Part shown: positions 21,999-30,008 of the stretch, piece after piece
Position numbering within the stretch: the first letter of the stretch is position 1
How the letters are laid out: each line of letters begins with the position of its first letter
NCBI GenBank assembly: GCA_017883105.1
Contig: JADGOF010000002.1
Location: 1 to 35,290, forward strand
Source of the DNA: Acidimicrobiales bacterium
GTDB lineage: Bacteria > Actinomycetota > Acidimicrobiia > Acidimicrobiales > RAAP-2
Reading direction: 5' to 3'
DNA length: 35,290 bases
Program-made: the position numbers and the translations under genes
The notes under the pieces: generated by a model
What the model was told of the DNA's origin: nothing
The model's database searches: none
The model's input: only the letters and a program-made list of their open reading frames with translations

Positions 21999-22155
21999 CT
22001 GCGGGCCCCCTGCCCCCACCGGCCGATCCGGCCTTGAGACCCTAGCAGTCGTATCCAACGCATCCCTCCGGTACCATCGACCAGATTCGGGGAGGACGAC
22101 AGGCTGCTTCAGCTGGGCTTCTCGAGGAGCAATGCTGCCGACCTGAGGGACGTTG
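21999..22155. other. Divergent promoter region between two GT4 genes
   Basis: 157 nt separate two oppositely oriented glycosyltransferase genes. A TANNNT box (TACCAT, about 22072-22077) could serve the plus-strand gene with a leader of about 70 nt. I find no good -35 partner and no clear box for the minus strand. Confidence 0.3.
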
Positions 22156-23385
22156 ATGAGAACCCTGATGATAGCCGGTGAGTATCCCTGGCCCGAGGAC
22201 ACAGGCTCCCGAATTCGCTTGGCCATGGTGCTGCGCGGCCTCCGACGCTGTGGTCCTACGGAGCTCTTCTCCGTCGTCTCGAAGTTCCGCACCGACTTCG
22301 ACCCTCCGGACAAGTCGCTGGGTCTGACCAAGGTGGGTCGGGTGGGTTTCGACAATCGACCAGCCACGGGCATCCGCCTGATCCCCACTCTGGCTCGTCC
22401 TTCGATGCCGATCGGGATGCCTTGGCGGGACCGGCAGCTGGTGCAGGCAGCCCTGGCCCGGTTCACCTCGGGAAGCTACGACCTGATCTGGGTCTTCGGA
22501 GCTCGACCCTGGGTGCTGGCCGGTGAGCAGGCGTCCGCTCCGACCATCCTCGACCTCGTCGACCTCGAGGACCAGAAGATCACGGCCCGGCTCGCTGTGC
22601 CCGGTCCGCCGGCGTCCGGGCCGGTGGAGTGGTTGCGGCGCACAGTGGGCACCCTGGTGTCCGAAGAGGAGGTCCGACGCTGGCAGAGGTTGCATCGTCA
22701 GGCGAGTAGGCGTGCATCGGCCACAGTGGTGTGCAGCCTGCTCGACGCGGAGCGGGCCACGGCCAACGGAGTCATGAAGGTGGAGGTCATCCCCAACGGG
22801 TACCCCGACATCGAGCATCCTGCCGGTCGGGTCGTGGTCGGTTCCCCCCCGATCGTGCTGTTCCAGGGCCTCTTGAGCTACCCCCCGAATGTCGAGGCCG
22901 CCCGGCTGTTGACCCAGGAGGTGGGCCCGGCGCTGCGAGCGCTCGTGCCCGCGGCCCAGATTCGGCTGGTCGGAACCCACGACCCGGGATTGATGGCATT
23001 GCACGATCCGCCACGGGTGACTGTCGTGGGTCGGGTACCGGACATGACCGACGAGTTGGCACGTGCCGATGTCGTGGTGGTCCCGATTCGCTACGGAAGT
23101 GGCACCCGCCTGAAGATCCTGGAGGCGTTCGCCCACCGACTGCCCGTGGCGTCGACGACCCTCGGTGCGGAAGGCCTGGGCGCAGAAGACGGTGTGCACC
23201 TGCTCCTCGGAGACAGCGCGCCGGCGCTGGCTGACGCCTGCGCTCGACTGCTCACGGAGCCCGGGCTCCGTGAGGCGATCGCCGAGCACGCCCACGCGCT
23301 CTTCGTCGAACGATTCCGGACCGACGTGGTCGAGGAGCGGGTCAGCCATCTCGCGCGCGAGGTGGTGGAACGTTCGTCCTCCTGA
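22156..23385 (+). CDS. Glycosyltransferase, GT4-like
   Basis: 409 residues. The ATG at 22156 has GAGGGA 5 nt upstream; the track begins one codon earlier at a TTG. The N-terminal strand MRTLMIAGEYPWPEDTGSRI is the standard GT-B start with a Gly-rich acceptor loop. The C-terminal half has VLFQGLLSYPPNVEAARLL, VTVVGRVPDM and PIRYGSGTRLKILEAFAHR, the nucleotide-sugar site of the subgroup with the YGSGTRLKxLEA motif. The donor sugar is unknown. It is followed after 61 nt by the WbsX-like gene on the same strand, though that gene may have its own leaderless start. Confidence 0.87.
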   Translation: MRTLMIAGEYPWPEDTGSRIRLAMVLRGLRRCGPTELFSVVSKFRTDFDPPDKSLGLTKVGRVGFDNRPATGIRLIPTLARPSMPIGMPWRDRQLVQAALARFTSGSYDLIWVFGARPWVLAGEQASAPTILDLVDLEDQKITARLAVPGPPASGPVEWLRRTVGTLVSEEEVRRWQRLHRQASRRASATVVCSLLDAERATANGVMKVEVIPNGYPDIEHPAGRVVVGSPPIVLFQGLLSYPPNVEAARLLTQEVGPALRALVPAAQIRLVGTHDPGLMALHDPPRVTVVGRVPDMTDELARADVVVVPIRYGSGTRLKILEAFAHRLPVASTTLGAEGLGAEDGVHLLLGDSAPALADACARLLTEPGLREAIAEHAHALFVERFRTDVVEERVSHLAREVVERSSS

Positions 23386-23432
23386 CCCGTCGGGATCTTC
23401 TCCCCCCAACCACCGGTTTCGGCTGCATCGCG

Positions 23433-23438
23433 TAGCAT
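23433..23438 (+). promoter_or_regulatory. Candidate -10 box (TAGCAT) for a leaderless WbsX-like mRNA
   Basis: TAGCAT ends 8 nt before the ATG at 23447, and no ribosome-binding site is present between. The same hexamer at the same distance precedes the hydrolase start at 1282. Confidence 0.35.
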
Positions 23439-23446
23439 GCCCTCCG

Positions 23447-24514
23447 ATGGAAGTCCTCGCGCTCTATCTCCCGCAGTTCCACCCGATTCCGGAGAACGAC
23501 ACGTGGTGGGGCAAGGGCTTCACCGAGTGGACCAATGTCGCCAAGGCGCGCCCGCTCTACCGTGGCCATGCACAGCCGCGCCTCCCTGCCGACCTCGGCT
23601 TCTACGATCTTCGGGTCAGCGAGACCCGGGAGGCCCAGGCCGACCTGGCCCGGCGGTACGGGGTCACCGGCTTCTGCTACTGGCACTACTGGTTCGCGGG
23701 CCATCGCCTCCTCCAACGCCCGTTCGACGAGGTGCTGTCCTCGGGAACGCCCGACTTCCCATTCTGCGTCGCATGGGCCAATCAGACATGGTCGGGAATC
23801 TGGCACGGAGCGCCCGACCGGGTCCTCATCGAGCAGACCTATCCGGGTCCGGAGGACGATCTCGAGCACTTCTCCTACCTGAGGCAGGCCTTCGAAGATC
23901 CCCGGTATGTGAGGATCGCAGATCGACCCCTCCTGTTCGTCTACCAACCGGGCGGGCTCCCCGATCCGGCGCGCTTCGTCGAGCGTTGGCAGAAGATGGC
24001 CCACGATGCCGGGCTCGGTGGGCTGTACCTGGTCGCTTCGCTCGGTGAGTCCGACTATGCCTCACACGTGGAGGACGGGTTCGACGCCGCGGTCTACTTC
24101 CACCTCCCGTTCGGCCGGGACTGGGCTACCCGAGTCCGCGAGCGCATGCTCGCTACGGGCCTCGCCCGCGGCCCGAAGCGCTATCCCTACTCGGAGGCAC
24201 CCGTTACACCTCCTTCCTCTCTCGGGGGACGCATCTTCCCGAGCGTGTACCCCAACTGGGACAACACCCCGCGCCTGGGCCGACGGGGATTCGTAGCGGA
24301 AGGGTCGACACCCGAGCGCTTCGGCGCCCAGGTGCACCGTGCCATCGAGATCGCGGAAGCCAATCCGCCCGGTGAGCAGGTCCTGGTCATCAAGTCGTGG
24401 AACGAGTGGGCCGAGGGAAACTATCTGGAACCCGACCGGGAGTTCGGCTTGGGTCGCCTGAAGGCTCTGGCCAACCAGCTCGCTCCACCCCCAGTTGCCG
24501 GTCCGGGCCGTTGA
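23447..24514 (+). CDS. WbsX-like / GH99-like glycan protein
   Basis: 355 residues from the ATG at 23447; the longer track ORF overlaps the previous gene out of frame. The opening ALYLPQFHPIPENDTWWGKG and FTEWTNV are the hallmark of the WbsX family (PF14307, GH99-like fold). GVTGFCYWHYWF, FCVAWANQTW and IKSWNEWAEGNYLEPD follow. Members sit in O-antigen and capsule loci and are annotated as glycosyltransferases or endo-acting glycoside hydrolases; the true reaction is unsettled. No signal peptide is visible, which favours a cytosolic role during assembly. It is convergent with the next GT4 gene, 13 nt between stops. Confidence 0.88.
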   Translation: MEVLALYLPQFHPIPENDTWWGKGFTEWTNVAKARPLYRGHAQPRLPADLGFYDLRVSETREAQADLARRYGVTGFCYWHYWFAGHRLLQRPFDEVLSSGTPDFPFCVAWANQTWSGIWHGAPDRVLIEQTYPGPEDDLEHFSYLRQAFEDPRYVRIADRPLLFVYQPGGLPDPARFVERWQKMAHDAGLGGLYLVASLGESDYASHVEDGFDAAVYFHLPFGRDWATRVRERMLATGLARGPKRYPYSEAPVTPPSSLGGRIFPSVYPNWDNTPRLGRRGFVAEGSTPERFGAQVHRAIEIAEANPPGEQVLVIKSWNEWAEGNYLEPDREFGLGRLKALANQLAPPPVAGPGR

Positions 24515-24527
24515 GCGGATTGGCCGG

Positions 24528-25697
24528 TTACGGAGTGCGACCGACCAGTCGGCGGTAGATGTCCTCGATCTCACCGCTGGCCCTGGCGATGTCGAACCTG
24601 GCGCTGTCCGCCATGGCTTGTCGGCTGAGTCGATCACGCAGGTCAGGGTCGACACAGACCCGTTCGAGGGCATCGGCGAGAGCCACCGGATCCCCGGGTG
24701 GGACGATCAGCCCGTTGACCCCGTCGGTCACCACTTGGGGAACACCCCCCACGGCTGTGGCGATGATGGTGGCCCCCACGCTTGCTGCCTCCATCAAGGC
24801 CACCGGAAGACCTTCCTGGTGGGAAGCGAGCACGAAGACGTCAGCGGCGGTCATCAGACGGAGCGCATCACCGCGGTGGCCTAGGAATTGGAAACGCTCG
24901 CCCAGTCCGAGGCGCTTGTGGATCTCGGAGAGCTCCGTTTCCATCGAGCCCTGACCGGCTGCCGCTAATCGGATGGGCAGGTCCCGCCCGATGACGAGGC
25001 GGGCCGCCTCGAGCAGTACGTCGTAGCCCTTCTCCGATCGTAGGTTGGCCACGGTGACCGCAAGAAGTTCCCCGGGACCCAGTCCGAGTTCGGTTCGAAC
25101 CTGGTGGCGGATCTCTTGGCGTTGCTCGACCATCGCCTGGGAAAGCGAGAGGTTCACGCCGTGTACGACCACCTGGGCATTGGCCTGCAGCGACCGGGGG
25201 AGCGCGTCGTACGCGGCCCCGGAAACGGCTACGAGCGCCTGATCGGACGACACGGTGGAGCGGTTGAGGATCTTGACCAGCACGGCGGCCTTGTTCCACA
25301 GGCTGTGCTCGGTGTAGAGGGTGATCGGCCGATTGCCCCGGCCCAGCGAGGCGATCACCAGCCGACCGAGCGCGGCGCTGTAGGGCAGGTGGAAGTGGAC
25401 GATGTCGAAGTTGCCGGCACGGAGCAGACGACGGTACGCGGCCATCCACCGGAGATCCCAATTCTTGGTGGCGCCGAGCCGGTGCACCGAACTTCCCGTG
25501 GCCTGGACGTCGGCCACCAGGGCATCCTCGGAATCAAGAATATAGGCGACCTCGTAGTCGAACTCTCCTCGGTCGCCGGAGGCCACGAGGTCGGATAGCA
25601 GTCGCTCGGCGCCTCCCGGTCCGAGGCCCTTGATGGTCAAGAGGACTCGGATCCGGACCGGCGTCTCGGGTGTTGGGGGATTTCCTGGCGCCGGCAC
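24528..25697 (-). CDS. Glycosyltransferase family 4 protein
   Basis: 389 residues with GTG start at 25697. The N-terminal half has LLTIKGLGPGGAERLLSDL, the classic GT4 acceptor loop, and FDIVHFHLPYSAALGR. The C-terminal half has VANLRSEKGYDVLLEAARL, FLGHRGDALRLMTAADVFVL, SHQEGLPVALMEAASVG and ATAVGGVPQVV, including the E-x7-E region. It transfers a sugar from a nucleotide donor with retention; donor and acceptor are unknown. The start has no ribosome site but a TAACAT box ends 6 nt before it, so translation may be leaderless. It is divergent from the ABC exporter genes. Confidence 0.9.
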   Translation of the reverse strand: MPAPGNPPTPETPVRIRVLLTIKGLGPGGAERLLSDLVASGDRGEFDYEVAYILDSEDALVADVQATGSSVHRLGATKNWDLRWMAAYRRLLRAGNFDIVHFHLPYSAALGRLVIASLGRGNRPITLYTEHSLWNKAAVLVKILNRSTVSSDQALVAVSGAAYDALPRSLQANAQVVVHGVNLSLSQAMVEQRQEIRHQVRTELGLGPGELLAVTVANLRSEKGYDVLLEAARLVIGRDLPIRLAAAGQGSMETELSEIHKRLGLGERFQFLGHRGDALRLMTAADVFVLASHQEGLPVALMEAASVGATIIATAVGGVPQVVTDGVNGLIVPPGDPVALADALERVCVDPDLRDRLSRQAMADSARFDIARASGEIEDIYRRLVGRTP

Positions 25698-25703
25698 GGA
25701 GTG

Positions 25704-25709
25704 ATGTTA
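25704..25709 (-). promoter_or_regulatory. Candidate -10 box (TAACAT) for the minus-strand GT4 gene
   Basis: Minus-strand TAACAT followed by CACTCC and the GTG start at 25697, a 6-nt distance. No Shine-Dalgarno sequence is present. The fit to the TANNNT pattern and the distance suggest a leaderless transcript; the -35 region is weak. Confidence 0.4.
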
Positions 25710-25737
25710 GCGGTGGGTCTGGCGGTCCGATGTCGTT

Positions 25738-25762
25738 GCGGGCAGGTGTCCCGCGGTACAGT
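25738..25762 (+). promoter_or_regulatory. Inverted repeat plus TACAGT box upstream of the ABC exporter
   Basis: GCGGG-N7-CCCGC (25738-25754) is followed 2 nt later by TACAGT (25757-25762), a possible -10 box. A repressor on the repeat would overlap the promoter. This would give a leader of about 57 nt, as an alternative to the leaderless start described next. Confidence 0.3.
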
Positions 25763-25813
25763 ATTTCCCCGCACGAGGATTGGATCCAGCCTGGGACAGA
25801 AGGCTGAGGGGGG

Positions 25814-25819
25814 TAGAGT
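25814..25819 (+). promoter_or_regulatory. Candidate -10 box (TAGAGT) for a leaderless ABC permease mRNA
   Basis: TAGAGT ends 6 nt before the ATG at 25826. The only G-rich stretch in front is the GGGGGG directly upstream of this box, about 12 nt from the ATG and rather far for a ribosome site. Confidence 0.35.
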
Positions 25820-25825
25820 CAACCG

Positions 25826-26806
25826 ATGACAACAGCGGATTCTGCAGGTGTCAGCGCGCTCGTTGTCACGGATCTCGCCTCAATCCCCGACGAGCCTCCG
25901 CCGGATATCATCTACCGCCACAAGGTGCGATTGATCGAGTCGCTCAGGGTGCTGTGGGCACACCGTGAGATCGTCTACACACTGGCCGAGCGCGACTTCC
26001 GGGCTCAGTACAAACAGGCGACGTTGGGAATCCTGTGGGCGATCCTGAGCCCGGTGGCCACCCTGGTGGTGTTCGTCGTCGTGTTCTCACGAGTGAAGTC
26101 CTTTGGAAGCGAGGGTGTGCCCTTCGCCTTGTACGCATTCGTCGGGATTCTGTGCTGGAGCTTCTTCGCCACTTCCCTTGGTTCGGGAGGGAACTCGTTG
26201 CTCACCAACAAGGCGTTGCTGGCCAAGACGCAGTTCCCCCGGGAGTGCTTCCCCCTCGAGACCATGCTGGTCGGAGGGTTGAACACGGTGCTGTCCTGGG
26301 TGCCGCTGGCCATCCTGTTCGTGATCTTCGGTCGCGCTCCGGCATGGACCACGGTGTGGATCCCGCTCTTCATGGTCATCGAGGTGGTCTTCGCGGCCGG
26401 GATCACCCTGGCCATCTCCAGCATCATCATCCAGATGCGTGATCTGGTGCAGGTGCTACCCCTCATCATTTCGCTGGGGTTGTTCGCCACGCCCGTGATC
26501 TGGCCTTTCTCGAAGATCCCAACCAGTCTCCACCTGGCATTCGGGCAGCATGTGCATCGGGCCGTGGTGGACGGCCACGTGGTCGCCGGGCACTGGGTCG
26601 GGGGCATCACGGTCAATCCCCAGATGATCTACGGGTTTCTCAATCCGTTGGGGCCGGTCATCGACAATGCGAGGCGCACGATGCTGTTGGGCCTGTCCCC
26701 CGATTGGAAACTGGTGGCGACCGGAGCGGTGGGCGCACTGCTCTATCTCATACTCGGATATCGGATCTTCAAGCGATTCGAGGTGAACTTTGCCGATATT
26801 GCCTGA
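25826..26806 (+). CDS. Polysaccharide ABC transporter permease (Wzm/TagG-like)
   Basis: 326 residues. The cytosolic N-terminus leads into RDFRAQYKQATLGILWAIL, the conserved amphipathic gate helix and first membrane helix of ABC-2 type polysaccharide exporters. About six hydrophobic helices follow (starting near residues 72, 105, 145, 180, 212 and 295). Pairs of this protein form the channel that moves an undecaprenyl-linked glycan across the membrane. The short loop before the last helix (INPQMIYGFLNPLGP-like segment) also fits the family. It overlaps the ATPase gene by 17 nt, so the two subunits are made together. Confidence 0.92.
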   Translation: MTTADSAGVSALVVTDLASIPDEPPPDIIYRHKVRLIESLRVLWAHREIVYTLAERDFRAQYKQATLGILWAILSPVATLVVFVVVFSRVKSFGSEGVPFALYAFVGILCWSFFATSLGSGGNSLLTNKALLAKTQFPRECFPLETMLVGGLNTVLSWVPLAILFVIFGRAPAWTTVWIPLFMVIEVVFAAGITLAISSIIIQMRDLVQVLPLIISLGLFATPVIWPFSKIPTSLHLAFGQHVHRAVVDGHVVAGHWVGGITVNPQMIYGFLNPLGPVIDNARRTMLLGLSPDWKLVATGAVGALLYLILGYRIFKRFEVNFADIA

Positions 26807-27983
26807 CGGAACCATCGAGGTCGAGCATGTCTGGAAGAAGTTCCGCGCTGATCGGACGGCGCCGAAGTTCTACGACCAGATGAAGAGATTCGGGCGATCG
26901 ATCGGGTCGCCGGGCCGACACGACTACCGGTGGGTGCTGAAGGACGTCAACCTGGAGGTCCCTCCGGGGGGCACCTTGGCGTTGATCGGCATCAATGGCT
27001 CGGGCAAGACGACCATGCTGAAGATCATCAGCCAGGTGACCTACCAGTCGGCCGGACGGTGCTCGGTGCAGGGCCGCATCGGTGCACTTCTCGGTGTCAC
27101 CAGTGGTATCCAGCCGGAGCTCACCGGCCGGGAGAACGTCTTCCTCTATGGTGCGGTGCTCGGCATGGGACGGCAGACCATCAGAGAGCGCTTCGAGGAG
27201 ATCGTAGAGTTCGCCGGCCTTACCGATGCCATCGACCGCCAAGTGAAGTTCTACTCCATGGGCATGCAGATGCGCCTTGGATTCTCGATTGCCGCATTCC
27301 TCGAACCGGACATCCTCCTGGTCGACGAGGTACTGTCGGTGGGGGACGCCAACTTCCAACAGAAGTGCCTCAATCGCATCGGCGAGGTTGTTCGCTTGGG
27401 CACCACGCTGCTCTATGTCTCCCACGACCTGGCCTCGGTCGAGGCGTCCTGCGAACGTGCGGTCTGGCTGGCAGATGCCGTTGTCCAGGCGGTCGGTCCC
27501 ACCAAGGAAGTGGTGAGCAAGTACCGGTCGGCCGTTGAGCAGAACGCGGCCTTGGCGACCTCGAGCGAGGGAGCGGTGCAGGTCCTGAAGGTCGAGATCA
27601 ATGCGTCCGACGGCGGCCAGGTCCGGTCTGAGAGCGACCTCGACATCTGCCTGAGGCTGCAGGCGCCTGAGGCCTACGATGCGAACTTCTTCATCGGAGT
27701 TTCCCAGGGCACTGCCTTCCCGATGTTCATCGTCCGCCACAGCGGGTCCTTCCCAGCCGGGGAGTTCGAGGTGAGGTGCCGCTTGCGTCACGTGCCGCTC
27801 AGCAGGGGTCGCTACTCGTTGTGGCCGGCGATGTCCGGACACGCCAGGGGTAAGGGCAAGCCCCTCTTGCCCTGGAGACCGGTGACGTCCTTCGATGTGA
27901 TGGGACCGGATCTACCCAAGTTGCCAGAAGGTGTGATGGTCCTCTCACCTGTCTACGTGGGAGCTGACTGGCGGGTCGACTGA
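26790..27983 (+). CDS. Polysaccharide ABC transporter ATPase with C-terminal domain (Wzt/TagH-like)
   Basis: 397 residues from the TTG at 26790, supported by GAGGTG 4 nt upstream and the overlap with the permease gene. The ATPase domain has Walker A GINGSGKTT (67-75), the signature YSMGMQ (155-160, the usual Wzt-type variant of LSGGQ), Walker B PDILLVDE (173-180) and H-loop His212. An N-terminal extension before the core fits the O-antigen exporter group. Residues from about 245 to the end form a beta-rich domain like the Wzt C-terminal carbohydrate-binding domain, which in studied systems recognises the chain terminus. It powers export of the finished glycan. The gene ends 17 nt before the stop of the converging GT2 gene. 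Confidence 0.93.
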   Translation: MPILPDGTIEVEHVWKKFRADRTAPKFYDQMKRFGRSIGSPGRHDYRWVLKDVNLEVPPGGTLALIGINGSGKTTMLKIISQVTYQSAGRCSVQGRIGALLGVTSGIQPELTGRENVFLYGAVLGMGRQTIRERFEEIVEFAGLTDAIDRQVKFYSMGMQMRLGFSIAAFLEPDILLVDEVLSVGDANFQQKCLNRIGEVVRLGTTLLYVSHDLASVEASCERAVWLADAVVQAVGPTKEVVSKYRSAVEQNAALATSSEGAVQVLKVEINASDGGQVRSESDLDICLRLQAPEAYDANFFIGVSQGTAFPMFIVRHSGSFPAGEFEVRCRLRHVPLSRGRYSLWPAMSGHARGKGKPLLPWRPVTSFDVMGPDLPKLPEGVMVLSPVYVGADWRVD

Positions 27984-28000
27984 TCCGCCCCTGCATGGGA

Positions 28001-28840
28001 TCAAGGGAAGAAGACCCGGTTCCTGATCGAGCCGGCGATCCTCCCGGTGCGCATGCCGGCTGCGTGCGCCCATTGGCTGCGTAGTCCGCCGGGTGTCACC
28101 AGTCGGGGGGCCTGGACGATGAGCCAGGCCCAGGACTTGGCCGCCCCCCTCAGATTCGGTCGAGCCCCGGCGGCGCGATGCCGGCTGTAGAGCTCCGGGC
28201 CGCTGCGACCGTAGGCGGTCCCATGCCGGAAGGCCACCTTGAACCCCGGTTGACCGCGCTTGGAGACCACCGCACCGTGGGCAATGGCAAAGCGGAAACC
28301 GTGGAGCTGCAGCCGCCAGCAGAGGTCGACATCCTCACCGACCAACAGGTCCTCGCTGAAACCGCCCACGGCGTCGAACGCCTGTCGGCGGACGGCGAGG
28401 TTGGCACCCAGTCCGGCGGGAAGGAATCCGAGTTGTTCCACAGAAGCCGGTATGGGCGGCGAAGGCGGGAGTCCATTGAGCGAAGTGAAGTCGAACTCGC
28501 CGGCGATCACGTCGGCATCCGCTAGCGCGGAGACGCAGTGGGACAGCCATTGGGGGTGCACGACATCATCGGCATCGCAGAAGGCCAGCATGTCGCCTGA
28601 CGCCACCCGTACCCCGACGTTGCGTGCCGCGCCCGGCCCCGCCACTGCGGAGGCGTCGACCCACCGGATGGCCGGATGGCGATCGGCCCAATCCCGGGCC
28701 ACGGACGGGCTCGCGTCGGTCGATCCGTTGTCGGCGATCACGATCTCCCAGGCCACGTCGCACTGCTGGCCCACCAGGGCCTGGATCTGGTCCACCAGCC
28801 AAGGCATGCCGTTACGCACGGGAACGATGATGCTGATCAC
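28001..28840 (-). CDS. Glycosyltransferase family 2 protein
   Basis: 279 residues with GTG start at 28840. SIIVPVRNGMPWLVDQIQAL is the standard GT2 opening, ADNGSTDAS the nucleotide-binding turn and FCDADDVVHPQW the DxD-type metal site. GEDVDLCWRLQLHGFR carries the catalytic-base ED motif. It is an inverting, GT-A fold, probably peripheral membrane enzyme because of the basic C-terminal helices. The donor sugar is unknown. No ribosome-binding site is obvious. It is divergent from the next GT2 gene across 157 nt. Confidence 0.9.
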   Translation of the reverse strand: MISIIVPVRNGMPWLVDQIQALVGQQCDVAWEIVIADNGSTDASPSVARDWADRHPAIRWVDASAVAGPGAARNVGVRVASGDMLAFCDADDVVHPQWLSHCVSALADADVIAGEFDFTSLNGLPPSPPIPASVEQLGFLPAGLGANLAVRRQAFDAVGGFSEDLLVGEDVDLCWRLQLHGFRFAIAHGAVVSKRGQPGFKVAFRHGTAYGRSGPELYSRHRAAGARPNLRGAAKSWAWLIVQAPRLVTPGGLRSQWAHAAGMRTGRIAGSIRNRVFFP

Positions 28841-28997
28841 CGGATCGACCAGCGGAGCGCTGTGCGGAGTGCCCGCCCGTCGTGCGCCATCTCCATGTGT
28901 CCTCCCCGACCCGTCGGTGGGCGCACCTCCCGTCGAAGCCGCGCACCGGGTGCGACCGGGTGCGCATGGGCGATTAGCCTACTTCCGTGAGGGCACG
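28841..28997. promoter_or_regulatory. Divergent region with tandem repeat and -10 box
   Basis: ACCGGGTGCG occurs twice in direct tandem (28945-28954 and 28955-28964). A TANNNT box TAGCCT follows at 28975-28980, and the ATG at 28998 has GAGGG 4 nt upstream, so the leader would be only about 11 nt. The 10-bp period puts both repeat units on the same DNA face just in front of, or across, the -35 region. Confidence 0.4.
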
Positions 28998-30008
28998 ATG
29001 ACCGCTGGGCAGGGGCTGGGCCACGATGTCCAACAAGGTGGGACATCACCGCTGGAGGGTGTGACGGCGGTCGTCCTGACCCACATGAGGCCTGGACTGG
29101 CCGGCGACGTCACCCGATCACTGCTCGAGGTCGAGGGTATCGCTCCCGACCAGATCGTGGTCGTCGTCAACGGCGTCGGGGGCCTCGATGACCCGGCACT
29201 CGAGTCGAGCGTCCGGATGGTGCGGCTTCCCACCAACACCGGGCCGGCCGGCGGGTTCCGCGCCGGGTTGGTCGCGGCGTTCTCCGATCCAGCCACTCGT
29301 TGGGCCTACCTCTGCGAGGACGATGTCAGTCTGTTCAGCCTGCCGGCTCCCCGCCTGGCCGCGCTGGTGGAGCGCGTGCATTCCCTTCGAGACCGACCGG
29401 CGCCGGTCGGAGCGGTGGTGGCCTATGGGCGTCGGTTCGTCGGGCGCGGCGCCCACACGGTGAATCTCGTGCCTCCGCCCGGCTCGGCGAACGACCTCAC
29501 CCCGGTCGATGTCGCCTGCTGGGGGGCCACCCTGGTGTCGCGCGCCGTGGTCGACGCAGGCGTGCTCCCCGATGCCGACTGGTTCTTCGGCCTCGAAGAC
29601 TTCGACTTCTTCTGCCGTATGCGAGAGGTGGGGTTCGAGGTCCTCGTCGACGATGTGGCAGCCCGCCGAGTGGCGGTACAGCAGACGTCCCACGGACGGG
29701 AGGCAGCCTTGCGATACCGGCGCCCCACCGACGTCGCCGAGTCCTGGCGGTCCTACTATCACGCCCGTAACTCCCTGGCCCTCATCCGTCGACATGGTCG
29801 ACCCAGCTGGTACGGCTGGCAGGTGGCCTATTCGTTCCGACAGCTCCAGAAGGCCCATGGGCGGTCCGAGCGATCAGCCATCGCACACGGCTTGTGGGAC
29901 GGCATCTTGGGACGGATGGGGGAGAACCCTCGTTACGGCCGCCGCGTCGGCGAGTTCGACTCGGGCGACGGACCGAGCGGCGGGGGGTCGACTCCCGATG
30001 CCAGGTAG
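28998..30008 (+). CDS. Glycosyltransferase family 2 protein (rhamnosyl/galactofuranosyltransferase-like)
   Basis: 336 residues from the ATG at 28998. The track ORF starting at 28260 is antisense to the other GT2 gene upstream of this point. The signs are VTAVVLTHMRP, the NTGPAGGFRAGL loop, the metal site in YLCEDDVSLF and the WFFGLEDFDFFCRMREVGFE segment. This combination is common in rhamnosyltransferases and GlfT-type galactofuranosyltransferases. It lacks membrane helices. The C-terminal 20 or so residues are Gly/Ser-rich, and the last 76 nt overlap the 3' end of the opposing sulfotransferase gene. Confidence 0.88.
   Translation: MTAGQGLGHDVQQGGTSPLEGVTAVVLTHMRPGLAGDVTRSLLEVEGIAPDQIVVVVNGVGGLDDPALESSVRMVRLPTNTGPAGGFRAGLVAAFSDPATRWAYLCEDDVSLFSLPAPRLAALVERVHSLRDRPAPVGAVVAYGRRFVGRGAHTVNLVPPPGSANDLTPVDVACWGATLVSRAVVDAGVLPDADWFFGLEDFDFFCRMREVGFEVLVDDVAARRVAVQQTSHGREAALRYRRPTDVAESWRSYYHARNSLALIRRHGRPSWYGWQVAYSFRQLQKAHGRSERSAIAHGLWDGILGRMGENPRYGRRVGEFDSGDGPSGGGSTPDAR

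Noticed and set aside
22042-23409. 455-aa minus-strand ORF and similar antisense frames at 26769..27842, 31819..32976, 33274..34167 and 12982..14091
   Set aside because: Each is antisense to a gene with clear motifs and shows only compositional bias, no protein family.
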